Source: Streptomyces sp. NBC_01306 (GTDB taxonomy: Bacteria > Actinomycetota > Actinomycetes > Streptomycetales > Streptomycetaceae). From it: a stretch of 64,000 bases of DNA. Where the stretch lies: NCBI RefSeq assembly GCF_026340465.1, contig NZ_JAPEPC010000001.1, positions 930,001 to 994,000 on the forward strand, written 5' to 3'. Of the stretch, positions 39,720 through 48,801 are shown piece after piece. The translations under genes were made by a program, and so were the position numbers. The stretch's first letter is position 1. Each line of letters starts with the position of its first letter. Below the pieces are notes generated by a model. The model was given only the letters and a program-made list of their open reading frames with translations, searched no databases and had not been told where the DNA came from.

Positions 39720-41314
39720 CTAGCTGCCGGTCCTGTCGTGGACCCGGACGATGCCGCTGTACGTGGAGATGTAGGCGGAGCCGTCGGGACCGAGGGTGAT
39801 CGGGGACCAGTTGTTGTTGTAGGCGTCGCCCGTCCCGGTCAGGGTGCGGAAGCGCGTCTTACCGGTGCGCCAGTCGATGGCGGTGAGGTACCAGGCGTCG
39901 ACCCCCTTGCTGCTCTCCGGCTTCGAGTAGGCGTACAGCAGGCCGTTGGAGCGGGAGAGCTTGGTGACGACTGTGGGTGACTGTTCCTTGCTGGTCCAGG
40001 CGACCTTGCAGCCGGTGCCCGCCTTGTTGACCTCGATCTTGGTGATCCCGCCGGGGGTGCTCCGGCCGCCCTGGGTGCTCTTGGTGGACGTGTAGCCGTA
40101 GTCGTTCTCCACCGAAAAACCGTTGCCCCAGGCGGTCAGCGAGTTTTCGGTGGCGCCTGCGCCGGGCCGGAAGACAGGAACGGAGCAGACCAGGCGGTTG
40201 CCGTTGACGTGGTTGCCGCGCCGGTAGACCAGGACGTGCATACGGGGATCGGCGTTGTCGGTGATGCCTGCGTACTTGTTGCCGAGCAGGGCGGGCGTCG
40301 CGCCTGTGCCCTGGTTGATCTGGCCGGGCTTGGTGCGGGTCCCGCGGTCGTACGTCTCGCGCCAGTCGGTCCGCGGCGTACCGTCCGGCCCCGCGTGCAT
40401 CTTGTACAGGGCGTGGTCGGTGGCGATGAATGCGCCGTCGGGGCCGGTGGAGAAGGAGTTCTCGATCTGCTCGCCGTGGAGGTCGACCGTCCGGACGGTG
40501 CCGGTGTCCGGGTCGACCGTACCGACGCGGCCGTGGTCGCTGACCCACCACATCAGGCCCTGGTAGTCCACCTGGACCGCGGTCACCGGGTCGCACTCGC
40601 CCTTCGGGTCCGGGTCGGCTGCGGTGGCGCAGGTGTGCGGCAGGTACGGGCGCAGGTCCCAGTTGTCCGTCTGCTTGAACTCCCAGCGACCGGAAGGTAT
40701 GTGATCCACCGTCAGTCGCTGGATGTGCTGATCGGCGCTAGCGATGACGATCCGGTCGCGGTTGTCCAGGTAGTAGTAGGAGCCCGAGGTGTCGGAGAAC
40801 ATCAGGGCGGGGTTGCCGGTAGCGGCCGCCTGGTAGGTGGAGGGCCGCACCGGGAGCGGGTAGGAGGCCAGGTCCTTGAGGGTGGTGGGGTCCTCCAGCC
40901 GCAGGGTCGGATGGTGCGAGGCGCCGCCGCAGTTGAGGACCATCAGCCCGTTGCGAAGGAACGTGGCCGTGGCGCACTGGGCCGGGTCCTTCGGGTCGGT
41001 GACCTTGCTGGAACTGGTCACCCCGGGGTGGCGTCCCAACGGACCACCCTGCGGCTGGGTGTTGCTCGCATACTGTCGCCGTGCATGGCGCTCCGGCCGT
41101 CCTGCGCCATGAACGGGTTGTGGACCTCGCTGCCCGGCACCGCGTGCGGGCTCGCCGGGCGGCCGGTGGAACCGGGGGCCCGGCTCGGGCCGGGGCCGCT
41201 CAGCAGTGGCCCGGCCTGCGCCGCTCCGGTGCCGGCGAGCACCAGCGCGGCGGCACCGGCAGCCGATGCGGCCAGTGTCGCGACGCGACGCAGTTTCGAG
41301 GTGGGGGATTTCAT
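39720..41314 (-). pseudogene. Secreted beta-propeller-like protein broken by a 1-nt frameshift
   Basis: From ATG 41314 (GGGAAGGA 6 nt upstream) the frame gives a signal peptide (RRVATLAASAAGAAALVLAGTGAAQA) and ~98 residues, ending in the wrong frame at a TGA near 41018. The second frame continues with SNTQPQGGPLGRHPGVTSSSKV and about 430 residues to 39720. Joining them near 41073-41075 (GGCGAC AG-TAT GCG AGC, with one base missing) restores a single protein of about 531 residues; the total span is 1595 nt, one short of a multiple of three. The mature part has repeated PDG/DPDTG beta-propeller strands and several Cys; no enzyme motif is recognised. It may be a true pseudogene or a sequencing error. 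Divergent from a TetR gene. Confidence 0.7.
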
Positions 41315-41341
41315 GGGGGATCCTTCCCTGGCGCTCAGAAA

Positions 41342-41391
41342 TAAGGCGAGTGCCTTAGCAAGGTACACCAATCTTTAAGGCGGGTGCCTTA
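41342..41391. promoter_or_regulatory. Paired TetR operators
   Basis: TAAGGC-GAGT-GCCTTA (41342-41357) and TAAGGC-GGGT-GCCTTA (41376-41391): two near-identical 16-bp palindromes, 34 bp apart. The right one overlaps the TACAAT -10 box (41390-41395) of the TetR gene. They should control both the secreted protein gene and the regulator. Confidence 0.75.
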
Positions 41392-41402
41392 CAATGGGAT
41401 CC

Positions 41403-42125
41403 ATGACCAGAGGAAGCACGACACGCGAGGCCATGGCCGAGGTGGCCCTGCACATGTTCGCCGAGCGGGGGATCGACGCCGTATCGCTCCGGGAGATCAC
41501 CGCGGCCTCGGGTCAGCGCAACAAGTCGGCGGCCCAGTACCACTTCGGCAGCAAGGAACAGCTCGTCCGGGAGATCTTCGAACGCCATACGGGGCAGGTG
41601 GACATCCGCCGTCAGCACCTGCTGGCCACCCTGTACGAGAACGGCCGGGAGCCCTCCCTGGAAGAACTGGCCGACGCCCTCATCCGTCCGCTGGCCGGCG
41701 CGCTCATCGAGCAGGAGCACAGCCATTACGCGCGCTTCCTCGCCCAAGTGGCCACTCCCCCATGGACGGTGGCCCTCGTACCGGCCGATCCAGCGGCCAC
41801 ACAGAGCGTGCAGACCGTCTTCAGCGCAATCGCCCGCCTCCTGGACGACCTGCCCGAAAACATCCTGCGCACGCGGCTCGCCCTGGCCATGATGCTCACC
41901 GTCCGCGCCCTGGCCGCGTGCGAGCACGCCATGGAACAGAGCGGGTCCGACAACGCGCGGCGGGTCGCGCTGCTCACCGCCAACCTCATCGACAGCACCA
42001 TCGGAATCCTGCGGGCACCCGTGTCCGAGGCCACGCGAAGCCTTCTCCCCCCGGACCCGGAGCCGGTGACCCGCGATGACGACTGGCCCTGGCACCTTCT
42101 CATCGGTGCCGAAGCGGGGTTCTGA
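41403..42125 (+). CDS. TetR-family transcriptional regulator
   Basis: About 240 residues. N-terminal TetR HTH (TREAMAEVALHMFAERGIDAVSLREITAASGQRNKSAAQYHFGSKEQLVREIFERH) and a helical ligand domain. The start used is ATG 41403: a TACAAT -10 box at 41390-41395 puts transcription at about this codon, so the mRNA is probably leaderless; ATG 41394 overlaps the -10 box. It is divergent from the frameshifted secreted protein and shares a pair of palindromes with it, so it likely represses both. Ligand unknown. Ends at a strong terminator. Confidence 0.88.
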   Translation: MTRGSTTREAMAEVALHMFAERGIDAVSLREITAASGQRNKSAAQYHFGSKEQLVREIFERHTGQVDIRRQHLLATLYENGREPSLEELADALIRPLAGALIEQEHSHYARFLAQVATPPWTVALVPADPAATQSVQTVFSAIARLLDDLPENILRTRLALAMMLTVRALAACEHAMEQSGSDNARRVALLTANLIDSTIGILRAPVSEATRSLLPPDPEPVTRDDDWPWHLLIGAEAGF

Positions 42126-42222
42126 CCACAGAACTCGATGCCGCCGTTGGGGCCCTCGCCCGGCCGGACCGCACGGTGCGGGCGGCGAACGCCCTCGTCG
42201 GAGAATTTCGTATCAAAAACGC

Positions 42223-42261
42223 TTCGTCGCCGGCCCCCTGGAGCACAGGGCCGGCGACGAA
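42223..42261. terminator. Bidirectional intrinsic terminator
   Basis: TTCGTCGCCGGCCC (42223-42236) pairs perfectly with 42248-42261 over an 11-nt loop, between the converging TetR and SH3-like genes. Confidence 0.88.
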
Positions 42262-42344
42262 TGCAACAGCGGCAGATCAAGCCCCTTGCGCAATATGGCG
42301 CGACAGCAGGAATGTCACCGCACAAGGGGTGTTTCCGCTCGGGT

Positions 42345-42719
42345 TCAGCAGAAGCGCGGAATGGCACCGATGTTGGTGATGTACCGCGCCGACACGAAGT
42401 TACCGCGGGGCGTCTTGTACCACAGGTTGTTACCCGCGACGTTCTGGCCGTGCACCTTGCACACGATCTCGATGATCGAGTTGTGCGAGTAGGAACCGAC
42501 GACCCGGAAGCGCTGGCTGGGGCCGCTCCGCACCAGCACGCCCGTCGGGGAGATCACACGCCCCTTGTAGAAGGACTTGGCCGCGACAGTCATCTGGCCG
42601 TTGCTGGCCGTGCCGTTGCTGAGGTCGCCGGCCAGAGCGGGACCTGCGGCCACGCCGACGGCCATCACACCGGCAGTCAGCGCCATGACGAGCTTGCTGG
42701 TCTTGGGCTTGGGGAACAC
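42345..42719 (-). CDS. Small secreted SH3-like protein
   Basis: About 124 residues. GTG 42719 has GGAGG 6 nt upstream and opens a signal peptide (KTSKLVMALTAGVMAVGVAAGPALA). The mature ~95 residues resemble a bacterial SH3 domain: GVLVRSGPSQRFRVVGSY, IIEIVCKVHGQNV, NNLWYKTPRGNFVSARYI, with two Cys (in IVCKV and the C-terminal RFC) that could form a disulphide. Such streptomycete proteins are exported and thought to bind wall components; no catalytic domain is present. The upstream gap 42720-43017 shows nothing I can name. Confidence 0.75.
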   Translation of the reverse strand: MFPKPKTSKLVMALTAGVMAVGVAAGPALAGDLSNGTASNGQMTVAAKSFYKGRVISPTGVLVRSGPSQRFRVVGSYSHNSIIEIVCKVHGQNVAGNNLWYKTPRGNFVSARYITNIGAIPRFC

Positions 42720-43017
42720 GCATTGCCTCCACGAGGTCACAGACCGATGGGTAGATGCCGTGAGGCGACGTCCCCGTACATGCGCCGACACGAACGGCTC
42801 ACTGCTCGCACAATCCGCCGTCGAACGGCCCACAGAGGGAAATGAATCGCCTCAGCAAGAGGAAGCTACTGCCACCACCACAGCAACCGTCCGAACACGC
42901 AATTCAACACACAGCGCGATCTCCTGAATGGGCGTACGGCATTGATCCGTTCGAGGTAATTCGACTGTGCAGCCGGATCTCCTGGACGGATCAGCGGGCT
43001 CCAGCAATTCCGCACGG

Positions 43018-43824
43018 TCAGGAGGCTGGCCCGGTCTCCGCCCGCGCCGGGCGGAACAGGCGCCGACGAGCTATCAGTTCGACGGTCACGGCAACGGCGA
43101 CGGCCTGCACAGCCATGAGGGCGATCAGGACGAACAGCTGCGCAGCGCCGGCCATCATCGGGCTCGCACCCCCAAGGAGCATGCCCACGAACGCCCCGGG
43201 AAGGGTGACCAGCCCGACAGTACGCGTCTGATCCAACCCCGGAAGCAGGGCGTCGGATGCCGCGGGACGCGCGATCTCCATCCGCGCATCCCGGTCGAAG
43301 AAGCCCAGCGCCATCGCAGCCTCGACCTCTCCCCTGCGCTGTTCCAGCTGGTCCAGGGCGCGGCGTCCCGCGAGCACCGTTGCGGTGAGGGCGCCGCCGA
43401 TGAGAATGCCGGTGATCGGAATGAGTACGAGGCCCTTGAGGGGAACCAGCCCCGTCAGCAGCAGCGCCGTCACCGTGGGGACGACGCCGGCCGCAAGGGG
43501 TGCGGCGGTGAGCCACCAGGTGTGGTTGCTGGTCAGCCGTCGGCCTGCCGTGCGTACGGCGACGGTGAACATCACGACCAGGAACGCTGCCAGCCCGGCC
43601 ACCCTGGTGACCGCCCAGGTGATGATCAACGACACCACGGCGAGCTGGGCGGCCGCACGCACTCCTGCGACCAGGATTTCCCGGGGACGCCCGGCCGGGG
43701 AATCAGAGGAATCAGGGGACAGCCGGAAGAACCAGGCGACCCCCGCCGCCACCGCCAGCAGCACCACCAGCAGGACTCCGAGGGTGATGTTGACCGGCAG
43801 AAGAGATCTCGCACTCAGGGTCAC
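43018..43824 (-). CDS. UPF0014/FetB-family ABC permease-like membrane protein
   Basis: About 268 residues with seven hydrophobic segments. FetB-family marks: an amphipathic stretch VRAAAQLAVVSLIITWAV, PITGILIGGALTATVLAGRRALDQL, and ARPAASDALLPGLDQTRTVGLVTLPGAFVGMLLGGASP. In E. coli FetB works with the ATPase FetA in metal (iron) export; no fetA-like gene is adjacent here, so an ATPase elsewhere would be needed. The start is uncertain: GTG 43824 places the first helix right after a short N-terminus; GTG 43833 and GTG 43893 are also in frame and none has a well-spaced ribosome binding site. Confidence 0.75.
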   Translation of the reverse strand: MTLSARSLLPVNITLGVLLVVLLAVAAGVAWFFRLSPDSSDSPAGRPREILVAGVRAAAQLAVVSLIITWAVTRVAGLAAFLVVMFTVAVRTAGRRLTSNHTWWLTAAPLAAGVVPTVTALLLTGLVPLKGLVLIPITGILIGGALTATVLAGRRALDQLEQRRGEVEAAMALGFFDRDARMEIARPAASDALLPGLDQTRTVGLVTLPGAFVGMLLGGASPMMAGAAQLFVLIALMAVQAVAVAVTVELIARRRLFRPARAETGPAS

Positions 43825-44007
43825 ATGCCTCACCGTAAGGGGCACCCCCGGCGCGACCCAGCCCGGGCCCGGGACTGGAGCATCACGTTCCACGGCCTCA
43901 CATCACGGTGGAACAGGGCCAGTTCGCGGGCCGCCGCCGGCCGGCGATCCGGTCCGGCAGCCACAGCGCGGCAGCGGATCACCCCCGGCTTCCGAACGGC
44001 CGCTCGC

Positions 44008-44541
44008 TCAGTGGCTCAGGATGTTCGCCGCCACGATCAGAAGCCCGATCAGCATGTCCACGCCACCGGTGCGGGACGCCCTGCCCCAGCTGCGGCCCGC
44101 CACACGTGCGGCCCAGAGCCCCCAGCCGAACAGCGCCACCGTGTTGATGCCGAGGGAGAACGCGATCGCGGATTCCTCCCCCCACCAGCCCGCGTGCGCG
44201 CCGAGCAGGGCGGCCACCGTGGGCAGCACCGCGGCGGCCAGCGGCCACTCGGTGAGCACCGACCGTACGGTGCTGCTGGTGACCGGCACTCCGTCGGCCT
44301 TCCGGTGGGCGATGGCATGGGCGTAACCGTGCGCCGCCGCCGACGCGAGTGACGTGAGCAGAACCCAGAGCGCGTCGTACCCGGGGTCGGGGCTGCCGTT
44401 GTCGTTGTCCAGAGCGGCGGCCAGTGCGCTGGCGAGGATCGTTCCGTAGATGCCGCCGAACAGAAGCCGTTGCAGTGGTTCGGCGCGCCGAGCCGGGGAC
44501 ACGGGAACACTCGGGCTGGCGGGCAAGGCGCATCCTCCCAT
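44008..44541 (-). CDS. Integral membrane protein of unknown function
   Basis: About 177 residues, four or five hydrophobic segments (LLFGGIYGTILASALAAAL, ALWVLLTSLASAAAHGYAHAIAH, WPLAAAVLPTVAALLGAHA, IAFSLGINTVALFGWGLWAARVA, LIGLLIVAANIL). The second has a HGYAHAIAH string whose histidines might bind a metal or proton. No family recognised. ATG 44541 is used, but GGGAGG lies 7 nt before a TTG at 44526, an equally good start. Divergent from the SpoIIE-type phosphatase. Confidence 0.6.
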   Translation of the reverse strand: MGGCALPASPSVPVSPARRAEPLQRLLFGGIYGTILASALAAALDNDNGSPDPGYDALWVLLTSLASAAAHGYAHAIAHRKADGVPVTSSTVRSVLTEWPLAAAVLPTVAALLGAHAGWWGEESAIAFSLGINTVALFGWGLWAARVAGRSWGRASRTGGVDMLIGLLIVAANILSH

Positions 44542-44717
44542 GGCGAACAAGTCAGTCGGTCGATACAGGGATACAACCGCATACCGTCGTGATTCCCCCG
44601 TATCTGCGTGCGGGAGCCACTCGGTCCGGCAGCGGCTCACCCCGGAGCGCGGCGGCACGGCGGCACGGCGGCACGGCCACGGGGAGCGTGAGCGGCCCGT
44701 GTGCGGTATCCAGAGAT

Positions 44718-45839
44718 ATGAGCCCGCTGCGGATACTGCGCCCGCTCCACGAGGACCTACCGCGCCCGAAAGCGCTCATCGCGGTGCCGTTCGCCCTGAT
44801 CGCCGTCGTCACGGTGCTGGACGTCAACGCGCCACCGGACGTCCACCTCGGCCCTTTTCTCGTGGCGGCTCCGGCGATCACGGCGTCGTTCGCCGGCCCC
44901 CGTACGACCGGCCTCGTCGGTGCGGTCGCTGTCCTGGCCCAGTCGCTGGTGGGCATCGCGCGCACCAGCATCAACGACCTCAATCACACGTACCAGATCG
45001 CCGCGCTGTTCCTGATCTCCGTCTTCGTCACCTTCTTCGCCCATGTGAGGGAGCAGCACGTGCGGGAGATGTCCCAGCTCCGCTGGGTGGCACAGGCGGT
45101 GCAGCGTGTGGTGATGCCCGCGCTGCCCGAGCGGAGCGGGACGCTGCACATCGCGTCGCGCTATCTGGCCGCCGAGGCGGAGGCGCAGCTCGGCGGCGAT
45201 CTGTACGCGGCGGCCCGCACGACCTGGGGCACCCGCGTGATCGTCGGAGACGTACGCGGCAAGGGACTCGACGCGATGGGCGAAGCCGCCCAGGTCCTGG
45301 GCTCCTTCCGGGCCCTGACCCACCAGGAACCCGGACTTCCGCAAGCCGTGGCCCAGTTGGAGGCCGGGGTCGCCGCGTACGCCGACGGACTGCCGCCCTC
45401 GGAGGGGGACGCGGAACGCGGTACGGAGGCTTTCGTGACCGCTGCCGTGCTGGACATCCCGGACGCCGACCCGGAACTCCGTCTGGTCAGCTGCGGGCAT
45501 CCGCCGCCCCTGCTGCTGCGGTCCGGCCGGGTGCTCTCGCTCGACGTCCGGGAGCCCGCACCGCCGCTGGGGCTGGGGGCGCTGGCCGGGTCGGCCTTCA
45601 CCGCCCAGACGTTCCCCTTCGGTGTCGGCGACATCCTGCTCCTGTACACGGACGGCGTCATCGAGTCCCGCGACGGGGCAGGCCGCTTCTACCCGCTGAC
45701 CGACCGGATCGCAGCGTGCCGCGCCGACGGACCGGACGCGCTGCTGGAGGATCTGTGCGCCGATCTGCTGCGTCACGCCGACGGCAGCCTGGGAGACGAC
45801 GCGGCCCTGGTGGCCATCGAACGGCTCGCCGCACCCTGA
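44718..45839 (+). CDS. Membrane-bound SpoIIE/PP2C-type serine phosphatase
   Basis: About 373 residues. Residues ~20-110 form about four membrane helices; a short linker (HVREQHVREMSQLRWVAQAVQRVVMP) leads to a PP2C/SpoIIE domain (~145-373) with metal-binding acidic residues in GGDLYAAARTTWGTRVIVGDVRGKGLDA, LLYTDGVIESRD and GSLGDDAALVAIE. In streptomycetes such proteins dephosphorylate anti-sigma-factor antagonists (RsbV-like), tuning alternative sigma factors; the partner here is unknown, although an RsbW-like ATPase is encoded at 60814. ATG 44718 has only a weak site. Confidence 0.85.
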   Translation: MSPLRILRPLHEDLPRPKALIAVPFALIAVVTVLDVNAPPDVHLGPFLVAAPAITASFAGPRTTGLVGAVAVLAQSLVGIARTSINDLNHTYQIAALFLISVFVTFFAHVREQHVREMSQLRWVAQAVQRVVMPALPERSGTLHIASRYLAAEAEAQLGGDLYAAARTTWGTRVIVGDVRGKGLDAMGEAAQVLGSFRALTHQEPGLPQAVAQLEAGVAAYADGLPPSEGDAERGTEAFVTAAVLDIPDADPELRLVSCGHPPPLLLRSGRVLSLDVREPAPPLGLGALAGSAFTAQTFPFGVGDILLLYTDGVIESRDGAGRFYPLTDRIAACRADGPDALLEDLCADLLRHADGSLGDDAALVAIERLAAP

Positions 45840-46285
45840 CGACACGGCCGCCGGACGGCCCCGGCCGAGGCTTCCCCGGGCCCGGTCCACGCCCGCGGAC
45901 ATTCGTCCCGAAGAATTCACAATCATGATCAATCGGGCACGTCCGGCAAATAGTCAACGCCCACAAGACCCCATATGAGCACCTTGCTGAATTTCCGTCA
46001 GATGCCAGAAAGATAACGCTTCCCCGGGATCGTCACCCCATCCCGTGGTGCTAAGATCATCACGCTTGCCAGGCGGTACCAAACCCGCTATGGCGCTTAA
46101 TTGCGCAGCGCGTCGGGCCAGAATTCCGCCACCCCGGGGGGAACTTTGCCATCAGCCGGGCCTTTAAAGGCAGTCGGGCAGGAGAACGCGCGCGACCGAT
46201 CCCGTATGTCTGCGGCCACGAGTGCACTCGACCGCGCCCCCGAGACATTCAGAGCCCGGCGGCCCCGCCACCCGAAGAGAGCCCT
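45840..46285 (+). promoter_or_regulatory. Gene-free upstream region of the conservon
   Basis: 446 bp without a credible gene. It is notably AT-richer than the surroundings (for example around 45910-46020). A TAAGAT box at 46052-46057 could be a -10 element for cvnA, with no convincing -35; the rest of the leader would be about 220 nt. No clear palindrome seen. Confidence 0.35.
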
Positions 46286-47443
46286 ATGACTCAGTACCTC
46301 CAGGATCCAGCACTCTGGGCTTTGATAGCTGGTACTCCTGTCGCCGCTACCGCGATCGTTCGCGGAAGAAAGTCGATTTCCAAGCTCCGTACGGAAAAGC
46401 AAGAACTCAGAAGCCACTACGCCACCCTGGAAGAACACTACGCGGAATCCGTGGAAGAGGCGAAAGAGCGGGCCGAAGAAGCCACCAAGACCGCTCTGAA
46501 ATCCGCCATGCGGACGCTTCAGGGTCTTGCGAGTGAGCAGCAGCTCGCCATTTCGAAACTCCAGGGCAAGTACGGCGAACTCCAGATTCTCCAGGACCTC
46601 CTGGACATCGACCACATGAATTCCCAGTTCGCACGGCGCGCCCAGTCCATTGCCGTGCTCTGCGACGGCTGGCTCGGCCGTCAGCGCGCCGACGCGTCGC
46701 TCTACGACGTGGTCCGCAGCGCGAAGGGCCGTATCCGCCACTTCACCCGAGTGGAGATCCGGACCCAGAGTCATTTCGCCATCGTGAGCCGCGCCGTCGA
46801 ACCGGTCGCGCTGACACTCGCGGAGCTGCTCGACAACGCCACTAGTTACTCGGCGCCGGAAACCATGATCGAGATCAACATCCGGCCGGTTCCCAAGGGC
46901 GTCTGCATCATCGTCGACGACGCCGGTGTCGGCATGAACGAGGAGGAGAAGAGCCGCGCGGCCAAGCTCCTTTCGAGTGAGCGCTCCCCCGGCGTCGCGG
47001 GACTCGGCAACCCGCCGCAGTTCGGATTCACCGTGATCGGCGTGCTCGCCGCACGCTACGGATTCAGTGTCTCCGTGGACACCACGTCGCCCTACGGCGG
47101 TGTGCGCGCGGTCGTGCTCCTGCCCGACGACCTCCTCACGTCGATGCCGGAACCCGCCCCCCAGCCCCAGGCGAAGGAGATTCCCACCGTGGCCGCGTCC
47201 TCCCCGATGCCGCCCGAGGAGGATCCGGCGGCAGCACCGGCACCGGCTCCCACGACCACCTTCGGCGGCCTCCCGAAACGCAGCAGAAGGGGGCCGATCT
47301 CCATCGTGCCGGAAGCCGACGCCGGGGCCGCCCCTGCCAGGTCGACCGAGCAGATCGCCTCAGTGATGGGGGCGTTCCAGCGGGGGACCCAGTCGGGACG
47401 CCGTTCCACCAGTGCAAGCAGCGAAGGGCCTGAGACTCAGTGA
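46286..47443 (+). CDS. cvnA: Conservon sensor kinase-like ATPase CvnA (short form)
   Basis: About 385 residues. One N-terminal hydrophobic segment (~8-25), a coiled coil rich in Glu/Lys (~28-110), then a histidine-kinase-type ATPase domain (~125-280): N box LTLAELLDNATSYSAPE, G1 DDAGVGM, G2 LGNPPQFGFTVIG. A Pro/Ala-rich tail (~290-385) ends the protein. No phospho-accepting H box is evident. It lacks the large extracellular sensor region of many CvnA proteins and looks more like RarA. In the known conservon model CvnA anchors CvnB-D at the membrane like a bacterial G-protein-coupled receptor. Overlaps cvnB by four bases (GTGA). Confidence 0.88.
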   Translation: MTQYLQDPALWALIAGTPVAATAIVRGRKSISKLRTEKQELRSHYATLEEHYAESVEEAKERAEEATKTALKSAMRTLQGLASEQQLAISKLQGKYGELQILQDLLDIDHMNSQFARRAQSIAVLCDGWLGRQRADASLYDVVRSAKGRIRHFTRVEIRTQSHFAIVSRAVEPVALTLAELLDNATSYSAPETMIEINIRPVPKGVCIIVDDAGVGMNEEEKSRAAKLLSSERSPGVAGLGNPPQFGFTVIGVLAARYGFSVSVDTTSPYGGVRAVVLLPDDLLTSMPEPAPQPQAKEIPTVAASSPMPPEEDPAAAPAPAPTTTFGGLPKRSRRGPISIVPEADAGAAPARSTEQIASVMGAFQRGTQSGRRSTSASSEGPETQ

Positions 47444-47850
47444 ACTACGACCTGTCATGGATGCTTGACAGCGCCCTGGAAGTCCCCGAAGCGCGGCACG
47501 CGATCCTCGTCTCGGCGGACGGCCTGCTCATGGCCCGCTCCAAGGAGGTCGGCAAGGACCACGGCGACACCATCGCCGCCGCGATGAGCGGGATGCAGTC
47601 CCTGAGCCGCACGGTGGCCGACTTCTGCGGCCGCCCGCCGAACGACCGGCCCCAGTGGCGCCAGACGCTGGTCGAGTTCGAGCACGGCTGGGTGTTCCTC
47701 ATCTCCGCAGGCGAGGGCGCCTACCTCGCCGTTTCGGCCTCCCCCGAGGTCGACATGGCGGAGATCTCCTTCCGTATGCAGCAGTTGGTCGGCCAGCTCG
47801 GCAAGGCACTGACCAGTCCTCCGCGCGAGATTGCCGACGCCGACGCATGA
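47440..47850 (+). CDS. cvnB: Conservon roadblock/LC7 protein CvnB
   Basis: About 136 residues, a Roadblock/LC7 fold: SWMLDSALEVPEARHAILVSADGLLMARS, then MSGMQSLSRTVADF and a C-terminal helix RMQQLVGQLGKAL. Such proteins are GTPase partners or activators; CvnB is thought to link CvnA with the GTPase CvnD. GTG start at 47440 in the cvnA stop (GTGA) and ATGA overlap with cvnC show tight coupling. Confidence 0.9.
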   Translation: MNYDLSWMLDSALEVPEARHAILVSADGLLMARSKEVGKDHGDTIAAAMSGMQSLSRTVADFCGRPPNDRPQWRQTLVEFEHGWVFLISAGEGAYLAVSASPEVDMAEISFRMQQLVGQLGKALTSPPREIADADA

Positions 47851-48227
47851 CGACGACAGAGGAACCGGACCAGGAGCCGGAAGCCCCGCAATTAGTGCGT
47901 CCGTACGTCATCACCAACGGCCGCAGCCTGGTGGACGATCACGAGTTCTCGCTGATCACGCTGATCACCGTGGCCGAGAACTGCCCTGCGATCGGCCATC
48001 TCGACCCGGAGAAGCGCCGGTTGGTCGAGCTGTGCTCCGGGGGGTACCTCGCGGTCGCCGAGATCGCGGGTCACACCCAGTTGCCCGTCGGCATTGTCCG
48101 CGTCCTGCTCGCCGATCTCACCGATGCGGGATACCTCTACACGCGCAAACCCATTCCGCGGGCCGAGCGTGTCGAACGACGCATACTTGAGGAGGTGCTG
48201 AATGGCCTTCAAGCCCGTTTCGGATAG
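47847..48227 (+). CDS. cvnC: Conservon DUF742 protein CvnC
   Basis: About 126 residues, the DUF742 family: LVRPYVITNGRSL at the N-terminus, then a winged-helix-like core (KRRLVELCSGGYLAVAEIAGHTQLPVGIVRVLLADLTDAGYL). The conserved partner of CvnB and CvnD; its fold suggests nucleic-acid or protein binding, with biochemical role unproven. ATGA overlap with cvnB; its last 26 bases overlap cvnD. Confidence 0.9.
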   Translation: MTTTEEPDQEPEAPQLVRPYVITNGRSLVDDHEFSLITLITVAENCPAIGHLDPEKRRLVELCSGGYLAVAEIAGHTQLPVGIVRVLLADLTDAGYLYTRKPIPRAERVERRILEEVLNGLQARFG

Positions 48228-48792
48228 CGGGGTCTATCTGAACGAAACCGTGCAGACCGCGGCGAAGATCCTGGTGGTCGGGCACTTCGCCGTCGGAAAG
48301 ACCACATTCATCGGAACCATGTCGGAGATCCCTCCGCTGCGGACCGAGGAAGTAATGACGCGGGCCGGCGAGGAGATAGACGACCTCAAGGGAACGCGCG
48401 GCAAGACCACGACAACCGTCGCGATGGACTTCGGCCGACTCACGCTCAGTGAGAATTTGGTGCTCTATCTCTTCGGAACACCGGGACAGCAGCGTTTCGT
48501 CCAGGTATGGGAAGACATGTCGCGCGGGGCGCTCGGCGCCCTCGTACTGGTCGATCCCGAGCGGCTTCAGGAGTCGTTCCCCGTGATGGACCTGGTGGAG
48601 CAGTACGGCATTCCGTACACCATCGCCGTCAACCGGTTCGACATCGGTACGAAACACGAGGACACGGAGATCAGAGAAGCTCTCGACCTGCTTCCCGAGA
48701 CACCTCTGGTGAGTTGCGACGCGCGCGATCAGCGCTCGTCCGCGAATGCTCTGATCGTCCTCGTCCGCTATCTTCAGTCGCGCCTTTCCTAG
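48202..48792 (+). CDS. cvnD: Conservon Ras-like GTPase CvnD
   Basis: About 196 residues. G1 GHFAVGKTT, switch region KTTTTVAMDFGR, G3 LFGTPGQQRF and G4 NRFD (a conservative change from NKxD) identify the MglA/CvnD type GTPase. The nucleotide state would signal from CvnA to downstream targets, in cvn loci often a P450. ATG 48202 lies inside the 3' end of cvnC (26-nt overlap) with GAGGTG ahead. The next gene begins 9 bp after its stop. Confidence 0.92.
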   Translation: MAFKPVSDSGVYLNETVQTAAKILVVGHFAVGKTTFIGTMSEIPPLRTEEVMTRAGEEIDDLKGTRGKTTTTVAMDFGRLTLSENLVLYLFGTPGQQRFVQVWEDMSRGALGALVLVDPERLQESFPVMDLVEQYGIPYTIAVNRFDIGTKHEDTEIREALDLLPETPLVSCDARDQRSSANALIVLVRYLQSRLS

Positions 48793-48801
48793 GAGTTCGG
48801 C

